From NCBI GenBank assembly GCA_949357655.1, contig CASHTG010000020.1:744001-808000 (forward strand): DNA of 64,000 nt, given 5' to 3'. Under the pieces are notes generated by a model that was given only the letters and a program-made list of their open reading frames with translations, had not been told where the DNA came from and searched no databases. Positions 1-13,043 of the stretch are shown one piece after another (position 1 is the first letter of the stretch; the number at the start of each line of letters is the position of its first letter). A program made the translations under genes and the position numbers. Source of the stretch: Parascedosporium putredinis (taxonomy: Eukaryota; Ascomycota; Sordariomycetes; Microascales; Microascaceae).

Positions 1-591
1 TCCCGATTCAGCCACCCATATGATTGGAGAGACCTTTCCCCTTTGGCTTCCAGTCGCCGTTTTTGTAATGAAAAGCAAGCCACTCTGCAGCGCATCCGTT
101 CTAAACCACCCCCACGCCGGATAGAGAAAAACAAAAAAGAATCAAGAGAAATTGAGAAAAGAATCACGGAAAGGCCTTGATTCCATTCCACATCTGCCAC
201 AGAGCGCAAAGCAGAGAGCCCACCCACCGTCGGGCCATCGCGGAAAGTAGTTATAATTAGCCGAGTCGAGCACCGCGACTCGTTCGAGGTGATATCAAGA
301 AGACTCAAGATATCGGAGGTCGGAGAAGAAGAAGAAAAAGAAAGGGAATCGTGCAATGAAGATGGTAAAAAGAGAAAAAGAAAAGGAAGAGGAGAAAAAC
401 ATGACATCGTAAATCTTCAGTCTGTCCATTGTCCGCTGTAACACAAAGAAACAAACGCTCCACCCTGCTGCTAAGAAGGAGGAATAGGAAGGGAGGGACT
501 GAGCGAACTCGAGGGCCGCCTTGGTGTGGGTATGCTCAACAACACTTCGCCCCGTATGACTTGGGTGGCTAACCTGTGCTTATGACGTCTC
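1..591. other. 3' flank of the CP2-factor gene; no gene seen
   Basis: No reading frame with coding character was found. The stretch is partly A/G-rich (about 300-400) and probably holds the 3' untranslated region and downstream flank of the minus-strand gene ending at 592. Confidence 0.5.
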
Positions 592-3117
592 TCAGAAGTG
601 GAATCTGAGTTCGTAGCCCCTCTGCTTAGGCATTCCATCGGTGTCGTTGTCGCCTGTATCAATCATCATCTCCCATTCCGTCTTTACCGGCGCACCGTTG
701 TCGAGCTCAGTCACCTCCATAATCATGTCTTGGCCTTCGTCGACCTCGCTGATCACGTCATCGTCAATCTCGACTTCGACGCCGCTCGGTGTGACACGAA
801 TCATTCTTTGGATCTTGGAAGGCTCCATATCCCATTTCGATCCGATTTGGTTCTTGAGCTCGTCTTGGGTGCGCTTCATTAGGTAGACCGCCCGATATAG
901 GCTGGGCTTGCTCTGTGCCCTGTTCTCCTGGCGCCGTACGTAGAAGCAGGCTACGGGCCCTACTTCTCTTTCAACAGGAGGTCTGTAGCTGGGATCCACT
1001 CCGAGGGTCTCGATCCAGCCACTAAGATTTCCTGAACTGTAACCGTTCTTCTTGATCATGAACTTGTCCGAAGCCGCCCGGTCATTTTCGTTACCGTCAA
1101 CGCTCCACTGACCCATGCCCGTTGTTGATACTTGGGAAGCTAGAGAGGGTGATCTGGTGGAGGGCGACACGAGAGAGGAGCTCGTAACCGAGCTTCGACC
1201 GCTCCGAGCCTGCCAAACGGCACTGTTCCTATCCTCAAACTTGGAAAAGTCCGGATCGCCGGGCAGGGCCACTGGATGCAGGTCAGGGTCGTCGAGCTCC
1301 TCGCCGCGGAGGAAGAGAATGCTGATGGGCCGCGTGCTGGTAAACATGTCCTGTAGCGTCTGGAGCTTGACATGCCAGTCGTCTTCGGCAGGCGGCTTGC
1401 TTGCCCCGTTTACCGAGCTCGTGGAAGACATGGACCAAGTTCTCTTGTGCTTCTGAACCTTGCCCGGTCGCTGCGGGTCAATCTTGTTCGCGCCGCCGCC
1501 AGTCCGCTTCCTCTTGCCAAAGTCCTTCATCCCGCTCTCGACCTGAGAAATCTGCTGCTTGAGCTTGTCAATCGTCTTCTTGACGTGAGCAATATCGTTG
1601 GACAGCTTCCTCTCCGCTCCGTGATCACGGAAGAGCTTGGCTTTGCAGAAGCAAACCTCGACCGAGCCGTCATTTGGAGGCGGTTTCGACGTATCGATGG
1701 GGTAAGGGCTCGTTTTAGCGCACAGCCTTACTGGGATGCCCTTGACACCCTTGGAATGGCTGAAATCGGTAGAAAGGAAATTGAACCGCACAGCAATGCT
1801 AACCTCCGCCGTTCCGTGGATGCCGGGTGTCCAGATGACGGAGAAGCCATCGAAAGACGAGGTCTCGAGCTCGACCCGGGTGCGCTTATCGTCACCTTCA
1901 CCGGGGTCTCGGGCTTCAATGAACTCGACCGCCTGAAGTTTTCCCCCTCGTTGGTGAGCTTCGTTGGTGCCCCTACCTTCTTTCCACAGGCTCCAGCAAG
2001 CAGCAGGCCTCTGACGCTGCTGCTCATCCTCAAACGAGACTCGAACAAATGTTCGGTAACGAGTGCCCGGCACTATGGGGAGGTTGGCGCCCGTGTCTGT
2101 GATACAAAGAGAGTAGGCTTGGCCTTTGTTGAGGTAGGTGATGGGAATTTCGTCTGTATGCTTAATCATGGCCGTGGGCGCGTTAAGGGTCGCGTGGAAC
2201 CGGAACTTCTCGGCAGACGAGGGGAGAGGGGCCGACATATGCATTCCGTTGTATTGAGGTCGACCGTCCATGTCTACGGGTGAAATGGAGTGATAGCCGC
2301 CATTTATCGCACCCATCTTGTCGTCGCCGTCTAGTATAGGACCGTCATGGTCCATTGTGTCGAAGCTGGGATCGGGATGCTGCACAAATGATGAGGGAGC
2401 GAACGACGCCTGCGGGGAGGCGCAGAAACGAATCCACCATTGAACTGTCCCATTTGCATGTTTTGGAAATGGTTCAAATCCATCATGGCTGCCGGGTTAT
2501 GCATGGTAGCCTCGGAGGTTGAGAGCGAGAGAGGCGTGTTCAAGCCCATCCCTAATCCGAGGGTGGGAGTGTGCAAATCGCCAGCTTGAGGGTGGTAGAT
2601 GGTGTTGGTTCCGCCCGGGGTTGGCGTGTAGTAGGCACCTGCGCCATGGTTAAAGCCGGAGAAGGCGAATGAGCTCGAGTCGAGAAGAGATGGGGTAAAG
2701 CGCCATTGCTCGTTTGTTGCGCGCGGGGTGGGATCCTGATCGCGGAATGAGTCGTGCGGGAGGCCCGCGTTTCTATATATAAAGGGACCTGTTAGCAAAT
2801 ATGCACACGACTGCACCCCCAAGGAGCTCGTAAATCTCGTACCTATCGTGATGGCCGTTCTCGCCAGCTCCGGGCCCGCCGCCAGGCCGGCCGGGGCGCC
2901 GTTCGTCGGTATTGTCCCTGTTGTGGCGACTTCTGGAAACTGTTGCCTGAAGTTGGCGAGGAGATCGTCTCCTGGCTTTTGTGAGCTTCTTCTAAGTAGT
3001 AAAACCAGCGGTTAGCTTTCTAGAGTTCTACGGAAGTAGTGGGAAAGGTGATGTGCGTTTGTCCGGGCAACATCACAGCGAGCTCTGAAGCTATCGCACA
3101 TACCTTTGGCGAATCAT
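592..3117 (-). CDS. csp-2: Grainyhead/CP2-family transcription factor (CSP-2-like)
   Basis: Predicted DNA-binding transcription factor of the grainyhead/CP2 family. In Neurospora the family member CSP-2 is needed for conidial separation and cell-wall remodelling. A 14-base first exon (3104-3117, MIRQ) joins exon 2 at 2991 through an intron at 2992-3103. The acidic N-terminus reads DDLLANFRQQFPEV. The CP2 domain runs roughly from residue 260 to 490 (start AEKFRFHATLNAPTAM), followed by a basic linker and an S/T-rich region. A further 54-base GT-AG intron (about 2789-2842) is possible, but the frame is open either way. The frame breaks at GGGG 2414-2417. One extra base there links GGFVSAPP to QASFAPSSFVQHPDPS and gives about 804 residues. 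I read this as a sequence error, because both flanks are well conserved in character. Identification rests on the CP2 domain; orthology to csp-2 is inference. Confidence 0.85.
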
Positions 3118-3649
3118 GTCGAATGTGTACTTCTCTTGCACTCTCGTCGATATTCGCGTGTTGGTAGAGTAGGAGGATGAGAGAGGTAGCCGGCGGGGTG
3201 GGAAGCTCGTCCGTGGACGGGGAGGGTACCCGGAATATTTAAAGATGGGCGTAGAAACCACAAGCGAAGGAAGGAATGCTCATCCAAAAAGTTCCAAAGG
3301 GGATAAGTGCGCGGCGGAAATTAGTTTCTAGGAGGGAGGAGGGAAAGGGCATAGGAGAAAAAAAAAGATGGATAGTTCAGGCACACAAAGAGGGTTGGTC
3401 CATATAAGAGTGGGGAGTCAATGACGTGAACTCTTCTTGAGATAGAACGAGCGTGGGCGGGAAAAAATAGATGGGGCTCTGGCGCGGCAAGTATATATTG
3501 ACCCGAGAATGTGATTTGGGGGAGACCAGCGAACCGTGGGAAGGGGGTTATTCAGTCGAAGGCGTTAATATGGAGCCGGTGTGGAGAGGTCCCTAGCCTA
3601 CGCTACGCCGATAGTTTGTGTGACTTCTTAAACGGTCAAGTGAAGGAGG

Positions 3650-3669
3650 AAAAAAAAAAAAAAAAAAAA
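3650..3669 (+). repeat. Poly(A) run, 20 bases
   Basis: Uninterrupted A run in intergenic DNA. It is one of several long A/T runs in the gene-poor blocks and has no transposon-like flanks. Confidence 0.9.
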
Positions 3670-6600
3670 GAAAGATAAAGCGAGAGGGGTTAGCAGCCGA
3701 TCCCAAGAGTTGAACGCTGTGGTTGCTAGTAATGCTAGCTTTGGTTGGACTGGTGAGCGAGGGAATAGAAAAGAGACTGATCTATGTCGAACTCGGAGGA
3801 CGAAGGGAAAGAAGTTCAAAAGAGGAAAGGGTGTGGAAAGAAAGCTCCGTTGTGGGAGGCTGTTTCCCTTATTTACTTTGGCTCAGAAATGTCAAGAGCT
3901 GTGGGGACGGGGGTTGAGGAGGCTTGTCTATCAGTCCATGTGGCAATAAAGGGAAGGAACCTCCGCTCTTGAGACGAAGAAGAAAATGATAGAGTCCGTC
4001 CTTTCAACCATGTATCTCAATAAGGGAGGCGAAAGTAGATAGAGATACGAGGCTTCTTTTGGCCACGAGTATCGAGCAGTGCCGCAGCGAGGTGGGAGTC
4101 TGTGATTAGCCGCTAATCAACGGGACGGCGGGACAGGGTTGCTGGACCGTTAAGAGCGACAGGTTCCCGTCTCTCGACAGCACAACAGGAAAGGTACATC
4201 GTGGTCAGGGCTGCGAACGAAACCACCGTTTCTTCATTCCCCGTCAATCGGGGGAGGTGGTCGAGCCGCCACACCACACGCACGCGTGCGTGCGTCTTTA
4301 CTGAGGGCGTCTCTTTGAGATATCGAACGGTCGATGCCGAGGGCGGGTGAGACGGGGTGTGGTAATAGAGGCTGGGGGAAGGAATCGTGGAATTGTACGC
4401 TGGACATATTATGGTGTGATCTGCTTGTACCGGGGCACCGCTTGCCTTCCGTTTGAGCTCGCACCTGGTCTATAATTCCACAGCCCCTCGGCGTTCTCAG
4501 AGGTGGGGACGACAAGTTCCTCTCGGCCTGTCCACCCCTCCGTAGCCTCAAAGTACTACTTACCTGATTTTAACGTTCTTTGATGAGATGAAAAAGGGTA
4601 CCTATACAAGCTGGGGACCATCCTCAAGACCATTCATGCCTTCCCCTCGAGAGGATGGTCCGGCAAAGGAACGTTGAGCGGGACCTCTGCCTCTGCAGGA
4701 CAAGCACGTCCTTGCCTCTCCGCCCATCTACGCAACACACCCTACGATGGATCCCTACCCACCACATCCTGCAACCCTCAGCAACCGTTGCTCGATCGAG
4801 ATTGTCTTTCGCGCCATTGACAGCGTTAACGATACCACCTCAACATGACCTAGCTCGATTCTCGGCCCTGGGGGACGGGCATTCTGGAGCCTTGATCCTG
4901 GTAGAATTTCTCAACGTGAGCCACGTTTGACTGCTGGCGCTCACTGAGAGCCCTAGCGTGGTGGAGCGCGACGACTTGGTGTTGCCTGAGCCATATTATA
5001 GCCATCAGATTTGATCGGTTTTATTATGTGAGAGTGGGAAATTTTGGGCCACTCGGGCATCGACACCTCAACTCCGATCGCCTTCCACAATCTCGATTCT
5101 CAGAATACCGCGTTTAGGGGTTAAAAGAACTCATGGACCACGAGCAATGAGATTTTGATCCCGTGGCTTGGCCGACTCCACTCTGGCCTTTTTTTTTTTT
5201 TTTTCCCCTTCCCGACGACCTCTTTCCTTTTCGTTTAGTTGCGTGTTTACTTTTTCTTTCTTTTTTCCACTTACTATCCTTTTCTTTTGGATGTGGTGCA
5301 GTGAAGCTTTGAGTGGGCGTCTTATGGCCTGCAGAGAGACGATCCTTGGATCTCAAAGGGGCTAGATTTGATTTGACGGGAGTTTACCGGTGCCCTTGCT
5401 CCTTGGCTTGTCAAACAATTCGGCTCCCTCTGAGGCGCCAGTGAGTGAGAGATGCCGCTGCCAGCCACTGTGGGTCGTGAACCGGCTCGCACGGGGTCTG
5501 ACGAACGATCTCTTCCTTTTTCGTGCGAGGCTAGCCCAGACCAGGCCGTCACGGTGCTTTTCGCCTGGGTGAGGCAGATAACCCACGGTTGACGCCTCCC
5601 CTGGAATAAGGGTTTATCGAACTTCTCCTGGGTGGGCAGCCACCAGGACAGCCCTGCGTTTGTGGACACTAAAAGGGTCGTCCAAAACGGGTTCCTATAC
5701 TCGGGGTGTCGCAGAGAAATATACCGAGTTCAAAGTATCTCTTACATCAGATCATATCTGAAAGGCAGAACAGGCCCCACCCATCCACCCCCGGCTCCGC
5801 TCCGGCATGGCTTGGTCGGGTTGATGGGCCGCCACAAGCCCTCGACATTGTTTTGACAATCTGTCTCTCCTCCCATCCCCAAGAAACATTAGCGGTTAGG
5901 ACATGAGACAATGAAAGGAAAAGGCATCAATCATGCACTGATATCTTTGCTATTTTGACCAAAGCACCTCTCCATGTCCTCGAAGAGTGCACTAAGCTTG
6001 CCCCACCTCATCTCTTTGCCCTAACTAAATCCAGGGCCGAGGGAACCTGGAGGTGACGGGCACGCCAGAAGTGTACACATCAAGTCGAGTGCGAGCCCGC
6101 CATCCTCCAAACCCCTAGCGACCAACGAGGTAGACGACGTGGTGTTCTCGATAAGGTGAGAAAAAGAAAACGAAGTCGCGATGCGGATTGTCTTAGCGTG
6201 CTCGCGTTACTCCTTTATTCATGCACGATGAGGTCAGAGAGGGGCCCTAGGTGAGCCCGAGTGAGAATGGAGGAGAAGAGGGGCCATGGCCCTGTCACTT
6301 TCATCCGGGGCGGGCGCGGCCGTGTGTTTTCTCAAAAGCCAAAGCATTGATTCTGCTGCTACGGCGCAAGACATTGAACAGAAGTCGCCAACAGTTCTCG
6401 GACGTGCCCCTACAGAAAAAAATACTGGAGACATGGTCAGGCCTCTCGAGTCCATCCATCTCCTCTACCACCCTAGCCATACCGCATTAAATTTAACATC
6501 GAGATCAGCGGTGCCCGATCAGGCGGGTTCCTGAACTCTAAGAACCCTAGAACCAGCCTTCCCCGCCACGGCCGAACAACATCCCCCTCGTGCTCCATCA

Positions 6601-7838
6601 AATAGCCTTTGCGTATGATGGGACTTTCCTGACTCAAGGACGGCCATTCCTCTGGAATTAAGCATCCATTGATAACCGTGATCGAGTCAGCACGAAATTT
6701 GTGACACATCATGTTCGCTGGACCCTAGAGTTCACGATGGCTTTGAGGACGCAGCAAACCCTGGGGACGAACCAATGGCATTCTACTAGCCTCATGCCAG
6801 ATCGACTTCAGCCCTCTTTCTAAAGAGAGCAATAATAGGCAATCTCCTTCTACCCTCGACTTGTGAAAGTAGTAATCCCCAGTTATTTGGCTTGCCCTTC
6901 CTCTCATCCTTCGTTCCTTCGTTTCCTTGTCCTTGTCGTCTCTCCCAAGTCGCCACCCGTCACAGCGTACAATGGGCGTACGTTGCGCGGAGACATGCTA
7001 CTCTTGGGATGAATTCCGGGAGGTTGCCTTTCGGGGCGCTCCGGGTGTATTGCGATTTCGTCCTTGTGCTTATGCTCTTGACCTTTCAGAGAGGTTGGAT
7101 GGAGGACCCTGTGGTTCGAAATCTCGCTCCCAGTGTGTACCGAGGTACTTCTAGGGAATTGAAAAAAAAAAAAACGGTGATACAGGACGGCCGGGACCGT
7201 ATACAGTACCAATTAGGTTTCACCACGCAGCTTTTTGCATTAATATTACGGTAAGCAAACTCGGACCAGCGATGGCGGACAGGGGAGGGAGCTAAAAACT
7301 TTTGAGGATGTAAGTGACGTCATATTTGCGGGGGTAAAGGGATGATCAGGAAGAGAATGGGAAAAGGAAACAAAAAGGAATGACAGTGCACCAGTGACAG
7401 AAGAGGAAAAAAAGAAAAAAGGAAAAGGAAATAAGAGGCCCCCTCCCCCAAACACGCTTCGCCAACCCGGAAGACTACAAGGGTCTCAAGCGATGGGAGA
7501 TGCAACCTTCTCCTTGGCAACTACCGGCTCGTCTAGAACTCTCTTGAATAGAATTGCCCATGTCAGAAGGCCCATGAATAGGATTTTTGATCCCCTCTCT
7601 TTGCTACCCGTCCATTCGAGGCAGTTTCGTTTTCTTGCCGTGCGTCCGATTTTCTCAGCGCGCGGAAGAGAAGGGAGTGGTGAATCGGGGAGGGCGAGGA
7701 AAGGCACAAAACCGACTCCACCCAAGTGCAGCAGGATGAGGTCATCAATTCCTTATCATGACGTCAATGTAATGCCGGAAATTAGCACGACCCAAACTGA
7801 GAGGGTGGGATCGGCTGGAGGGGGAACGGGCGGCCCTT

Positions 7839-7860
7839 TTATTATTATTATTATTATTAC
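7839..7860 (+). repeat. ATT trinucleotide microsatellite
   Basis: About seven copies of TTA/ATT in an intergenic region. It is a simple sequence repeat, likely length-polymorphic. Confidence 0.85.
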
Positions 7861-8084
7861 TACCACTGCCTGTACTAAGGAGAGAAGGTACTTTCTCCAA
7901 ATGCGGATTGTTGAAATGACTTCGAATTCGAAGAGACACGTCGGCGCCATAGGGTAGAAATTGTCGACAGTGTTGCTCGCTTCGCACGAGAGTGGGGAGA
8001 GCGTGAGAGAGAGCCCTTTTCATTTATCCCCACATCGTTCTCTTTGGCCATTCGTGGGCTTGTGTCCATGCCTATGTTTTTTTC

Positions 8085-8104
8085 TTTTTTTTTTTTTTTT
8101 TTTT
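8085..8104 (+). repeat. Poly(T) run, 20 bases
   Basis: Uninterrupted T run between T-rich flanks in intergenic DNA. A 19-base T run lies nearby at 8740-8758. Confidence 0.9.
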
Positions 8105-11100
8105 GGTGCTCCCTCTCCCTCCGAGATACTGCCAAGCTCTCATCTGCACTAGAGAACTAACTCATCTTTCCGTGTTATCTCTCCCCCACACCTTCTTTGA
8201 GAAAAGTGGCGTGTGGCAGAGGGAGGCTGATATTAGCAGGGGCTGGAGCGACGGACCGATGATCTGTTTCGAGTGGTGGTTCGTCGACCACGCCCGCTCT
8301 TGTAAATCCCGTGCACGCGGAGAGAGAAAAAAAAAAAAAGGGAAGCGAAAAGATCGAGGAAATAACGCCAAATTAGCAAGCGACGATCGGGTGCCCCAGA
8401 TCCCTCGTCTCGACGTACGGAATGCTATCCGGCGTGCCTGCTGGTGTCACAGCATGACAGCCTGCCTTTCTCTGCCCCCACCAGCCCCTTCTCCTTTCTT
8501 GTACGAGGAGCGCGCATCGCCGGGATACCGAGATCCTGCCGGGCTCCTTGGTAGCCGTAGCTCCCCGCTCCGTGCCTCGTCTCGGTCTCGAAGGGCGATT
8601 ATACAAATCCAAAAGAACAAGCTTCGCTTTGGTAACCCTTCCTGGGCCGACATCAAGCAAAAAGGAGAAGGGAACGACAACCAAAACTAATTGACATGAA
8701 GGGAAGCCAAAAGCTAATCAGATGTGGTTTCTTGTCTTCTTTTTTTTTTTTTTTTTTTGGGTTCAATTTCTTTATTCGATGTTTCTCCCCGGGTTGTGGC
8801 CATGCGACACTCCCTCCGCCACCACCTCATCACCTATTTGGAGAAGGTTTCTCTGGAGGTTTCGCCGGTCAAGAATTCGCCACAAGCCCTCACGAAAACG
8901 GCAGTAGAAGCGGGAGCACAGACCACTCGAGCGTGAGCAATGGCCTCAGTTGGTCGAGCTTGAGAGGCTAACGCAGTGCGAGACGGAAGCGATGTGAAGG
9001 CTCTCGATAAGATTGGCCGGTAAAAAGAAAGAAGAGAAAAACCACCGAGACGTGACGCGCGTTCGCGCCCCTTGGGACGCCGCATCTCACCCAACGATTT
9101 GTGGGGGTACTTCGCAGAAGATCCTTTGAGACCGGTCTGACAAAGAGACGCTTGTATCCCCAGGTGTCAAGGTGTGTACCTTCGCAGTTGAAGGTACAAC
9201 GTACATGAGAAAGGTGTCAATGGGAGGAGAGCGTCAATGTCAACCCGGGGAATTGGCAGCAGGGAACAGGAAGGCATGATTGATTGTGGATGTTCTCTGG
9301 AAATCGGGCTGATGGTGACTTTCGTTTTCATCTTCTTCCCTTTAGACTCGGACTGCCATCGTGAGATCGGTTCTGGCATGAAATGAGACCGATCCAAACA
9401 TCGTAAAAAGACGGCTCTCCATGCTGCGAAAATGCCCATTTAATCCATTCTGCATTTCTCCTAATTTGGTATCGCCTAGAAGCCGGGAGTTTTGCTCCGG
9501 GTAGCCCTAAAAGTCCAGAACCCCCGGGCCTCTCTCCCTCGGAGACTGCAATGCTGTCTCACTCGAGTGACGTCATGGAAAGTAATAAGCGGTAAGCGTT
9601 TCCATCGTATCCCGCCCGTGTTCTCGGTCGCCGATCATTTCTCGATTCGGGCATATTCCCTATTGCTCTCCAGCATCGGAAACGCGACAAACTGTGATTT
9701 AAGGAAAGCGGGGGCAGGACAGGACAAAGGAGCGCGGTTGACCAGGGTGCAAGCTGCAAGCTATTATGGCAAACAGAAGAATAACTACATAAAAGACGGT
9801 GAATGTGGGAAACAATCAGATCCATTGTCTTGCATTCACGGTCCATTATCCCCAAAGGACGTGGATGCGGCCTATAGCAACCGCGACCTTTCTTTGGTTT
9901 CTCCCTGCCCTCCCCTTTTTCCCTTCCAATGTAATTGGGGTGTCATGGATATATGTGACAGGTAATTCTGGGGTTATAACATTGAATGCAAAACAGCGAC
10001 GTGGCGGGGCGGGCCTGCATTATCACGCAGCCAACGCAAATCAGTACAAAGCTCGCAAAGGCGGCCCATTGATCGATTCGACATCTCGATGCTGGACGCC
10101 CGAGATGAAACGGCGCATCAACTCGCCTGGTCCGACTGGAAGGGTCTCGCATTCTGAATGGCGGGATGGCACCGGCGGCCCTCTGGATGGCTGAAACGTG
10201 AGGACATTCCCGCGTCATCAACTCCGCCATGGGGTTAGCAGAAAGAAATCTAACGCTGGCGCTAATATCCTTTTGGCAAGCCAGTTCATCGTTCGACCCC
10301 ATATTGAGACCAATTCAATCTTATCCCCCTCCAGCCCAAGGCCGGCCCAAATACTCCGCGATGGGCAAGGACAAGATGAATGGCGGGTACCTCAGCGAAT
10401 CCGCTAATGAGGAAATCGGTCGCAAGAGGGCAAACGCCCCTCACGGTTGGGCAGAGGGAAGAGGAAACGATTAGCTCGTTTCTTTTCTTATTCTAGTGTA
10501 GGGTAATAGACATCAATCTCAGAGATGAGAGGCAAGCCACCCACCATCGCCAGCCCAATGGGATGGGGCCGCTTGGACAGGGCCTAGTCTAGAAATTGAC
10601 TTTTATGGTCAGTGTCCCACGAAGCAATTAATCAATACCCAAGGTACCGAACCTTAGCGACCTTTTTAGGTCTCTGGGACGGAGACGTGCAGAAACAAAG
10701 GGGCATCGCCGGTTGGCGAGGGCTTGAGCATAACGTCATTCCGGATACTACAAGAGACGACTGCTCGACTTTGACAGGGCTAGTGCGACCCACCAACCAA
10801 ACGTTCAGTGTTCTTTGTCCTTTTTCGGCTTAATATGTGCGACTCCGCGTGAAGCGATGGTGGTCAAAAGAGAAAAAAATATCGATGCACTCGCGCTCGC
10901 CCCGCCCGTCGATAGACTTGAGCCGGTACCATGTGAAGGTATTGTGGATGGACCCCAATCGGCAGGTTGCACGCCCTATGACGTCGTTGCGACATGGTGC
11001 ATTCCCTCGTGAGGATGCAAAAAATTTCTTTCCCATGTTTTATTTTGGGAGGGGATGGGCAACGGGGGACCTCAACGGTATTATCCATAGCACTCGGATG

Positions 11101-11707
11101 GCCTCCTGAGGTGCAGGATCTTCGAAGCGAGCGGATTGCCGTCCGGGAGCCCACAACTGCGTGCTCCGATCTCACCGTTGCCTGATCTGATGTTGTATGT
11201 TCCAGAATAAGTGGAAAGAGATCGGCGCGCCTTTCAGGTTCTAGATCCAATGTGGCTCGTATACGTGGCGAAGGCTACCCCAAAAAACTTCGTATTGATA
11301 GAGGATTTCCATAGCTCAGGCCTGAGTGGTTTGATACAAAATCGAGTCGAGCTGTCGACATCGACAGTCTTGACGCGTTCGATAGGCCTGGATAGGGATT
11401 GGAATCACCAAAGACGGCGAAGGGTGTTGCGCGCACTCGTACACGCATGCAACAATGACATCCGTGGCTGGGGGAGACAACCCTTTTCTAAGTGAATGAG
11501 ATGTGGTAGGATATTCATCAGTCAATTGGATCGACTGAGCTGTTTATGCAGCGAGCTGGCTCAGATTCCCCAGCCAAGGAGCGTCCTCGCCATCAAGTGC
11601 TCGCCAGAGGGGAATATCAGAAGAGGGGGGTTCGTAACCGTAAAATGTTCATTATATTGCTGTTGGATTCGGAAGACCTCAGGTAGAAGGCATCGTGATT
11701 TCCCAGC

Positions 11708-12165
11708 ATTCATTTGTTAAGACATGTCTCTCGTCCCTGGTTGTGATCATGCCAGAAGATGGAGCACTCGAGGCGTCCTCCCTCAGGGCTGCAACTTCTC
11801 GCAGGAGCTGGCAGACGGCCCTGCTGCGCAATGCCCATTTCGGCGTGTTTCTCGGGCTGTCGAGGCCCGCTTGACGAGGCGTGTCGTCTCTGCGAGGCAC
11901 CATTTCGTGGTGCAGCCTCTCTTCCCACGTCGTCGAGCGAGAGGTGTCTCAGTCTTGCCAAGAGCTGCGCTAGCCCCGCGTACAGGCCGTTGGAGATCTT
12001 CAAAGAGGGGACAGAAAAGTAAGCTGGCCCGTTGCGGAATAAGTCCGTTAGCCTCACCTCTGCGCACCCTATAGGGAAGTCGAGGAAGATCGTAGCCAGG
12101 ATTTGATGCTTCCTGAGACTAAAAGAGCAATTCGTGAGAGGAAATATGAGCCACCTGCCATGCAT
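11708..12165 (-). other. Weak coding candidate, unassigned
   Basis: A minus-strand frame of about 100 codons ends near 11710. It could be entered through an intron whose acceptor is the AG before ATCTCCAACGGCCTGTACGC. A short upstream exon-like piece (reading NPGYDLPRLPYR) is preceded by a T-rich TTTTAG acceptor. The region between LAQLLARLRHLSLDD and the stop has protein-like composition. The proposed donor (GTGCGC) is poor, no start codon was fixed, and no family was recognised. It may be a diverged or decayed gene, or chance. Confidence 0.2.
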
Positions 12166-12857
12166 GCCCGGAGAATCTCCCCCGCGGCCAGGCCCTAGAT
12201 GAGTGCATCTTTCTCTGATAACTGTGACCGAGACTCAAGATAGATATCCCCTGCATCAATGGTAGATATGATGGCTTATCAGTCTTCCTAAATGGGGTGT
12301 TCCAACAAGTGTCGCCTTGATTCTAGTTAACTATCCCTCGCCTGCCCATATAGCTACAGCCTAGAGTATCCATCGGAGAAAAGAAAAGTAAAGGGTTGCC
12401 CCTGCCATCTTTGTAAACGAGCTTTTGTCACTTATGGGGAAACGTTAGCGTCGTTCTCCCAGCCACCTGATGCTTCCTGGGCGGCCGTAGGGGCTGTTGG
12501 TGCGTCGGTGGATGCTAGGAATGGAGAACTGATTCTCTAGAGTTTATTCCTGAGGGGACCCCGACTCGAGAACGAACTCCGGCCTTGGCGTCTAGAAGTC
12601 TGGTTCATGGGGAAGTGTTAGGCCGTTTACGCAAGTTTCCAAGTGGAGGAGGTGAGGGAGGAGTTACTTACAAGAAAGCTGAGGACTCTTGGTCGTTGAC
12701 TCAGTAAAGCGCAATGCTGTGTGGGGTAGCGTTTGGGGCAGAGCCGCCTGCGTCTAGTACCCGATTCCTAGACCATCTCGAGGCTTAAGAGGGAATGCGC
12801 CGCCAGAGTGGGCATAGTCATATCATAGAGGCGCAACAGAGGTGAAGAATAACGCTG

Positions 12858-12900
12858 GAGAAAGAGAAAGAGAGAAAGAGAGAGAGAGAGAGCGAGAGAG
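12858..12900 (+). repeat. GA-rich microsatellite
   Basis: Purine tract of GAGAAAGA and GAGAGA units on the plus strand. It is intergenic and lies just 3' of the coding relic that starts at 13044. Confidence 0.85.
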
Positions 12901-13043
12901 GCAATGTATAATTGTTATATATGTCATATGGAGTAGCGAAGTAAAGAAGTAATGAATAAGTGAAAGTATGTAATAGCGAGTTGAGTGTTGGGCAAGTGAC
13001 GGCCAGATCATGACGCCTGCCAGAACTGCATCGTCCCTTATGA

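Larger units (their letters stand above)
3118..11700. other. Gene-poor region upstream of the CP2-factor gene
   Basis: About 8.6 kb without a supportable gene. Open frames here are short, occur on both strands at once and lack domain-like composition or convincing splice structure. Contents include long A or T runs (3650-3669, 5189-5204, 7162-7174, 8085-8104, 8327-8339, 8740-8758) and an ATT triplet repeat. The part next to 3117 must hold the promoter and leader of the CP2-factor gene. Long upstream regions are common for fungal developmental regulators, so regulatory DNA or non-coding transcripts are plausible, but no specific site was recognised. Confidence 0.5.

Noticed and set aside
592..2385. 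Treating the CP2 factor, MAM33, Ariadne, ASF1 and others as pseudogenes
   Set aside because: Each break is a single missing base, usually in a short run, with intact conserved sequence on both sides and exact codon-length closure.
2397..2430. A 20-base intron explaining the frame change in the CP2 factor
   Set aside because: Far shorter than any intron in the window; a missing base in the GGGG run is simpler.
3650..3669. Poly(A) runs as retrotransposon tails
   Set aside because: No reverse-transcriptase remnants, target-site duplications or element body next to any run.
8103..8690. 195-codon plus-strand frame
   Set aside because: Runs through poly(A) tracts coding for Lys repeats, and overlapping minus-strand frames are equally long.
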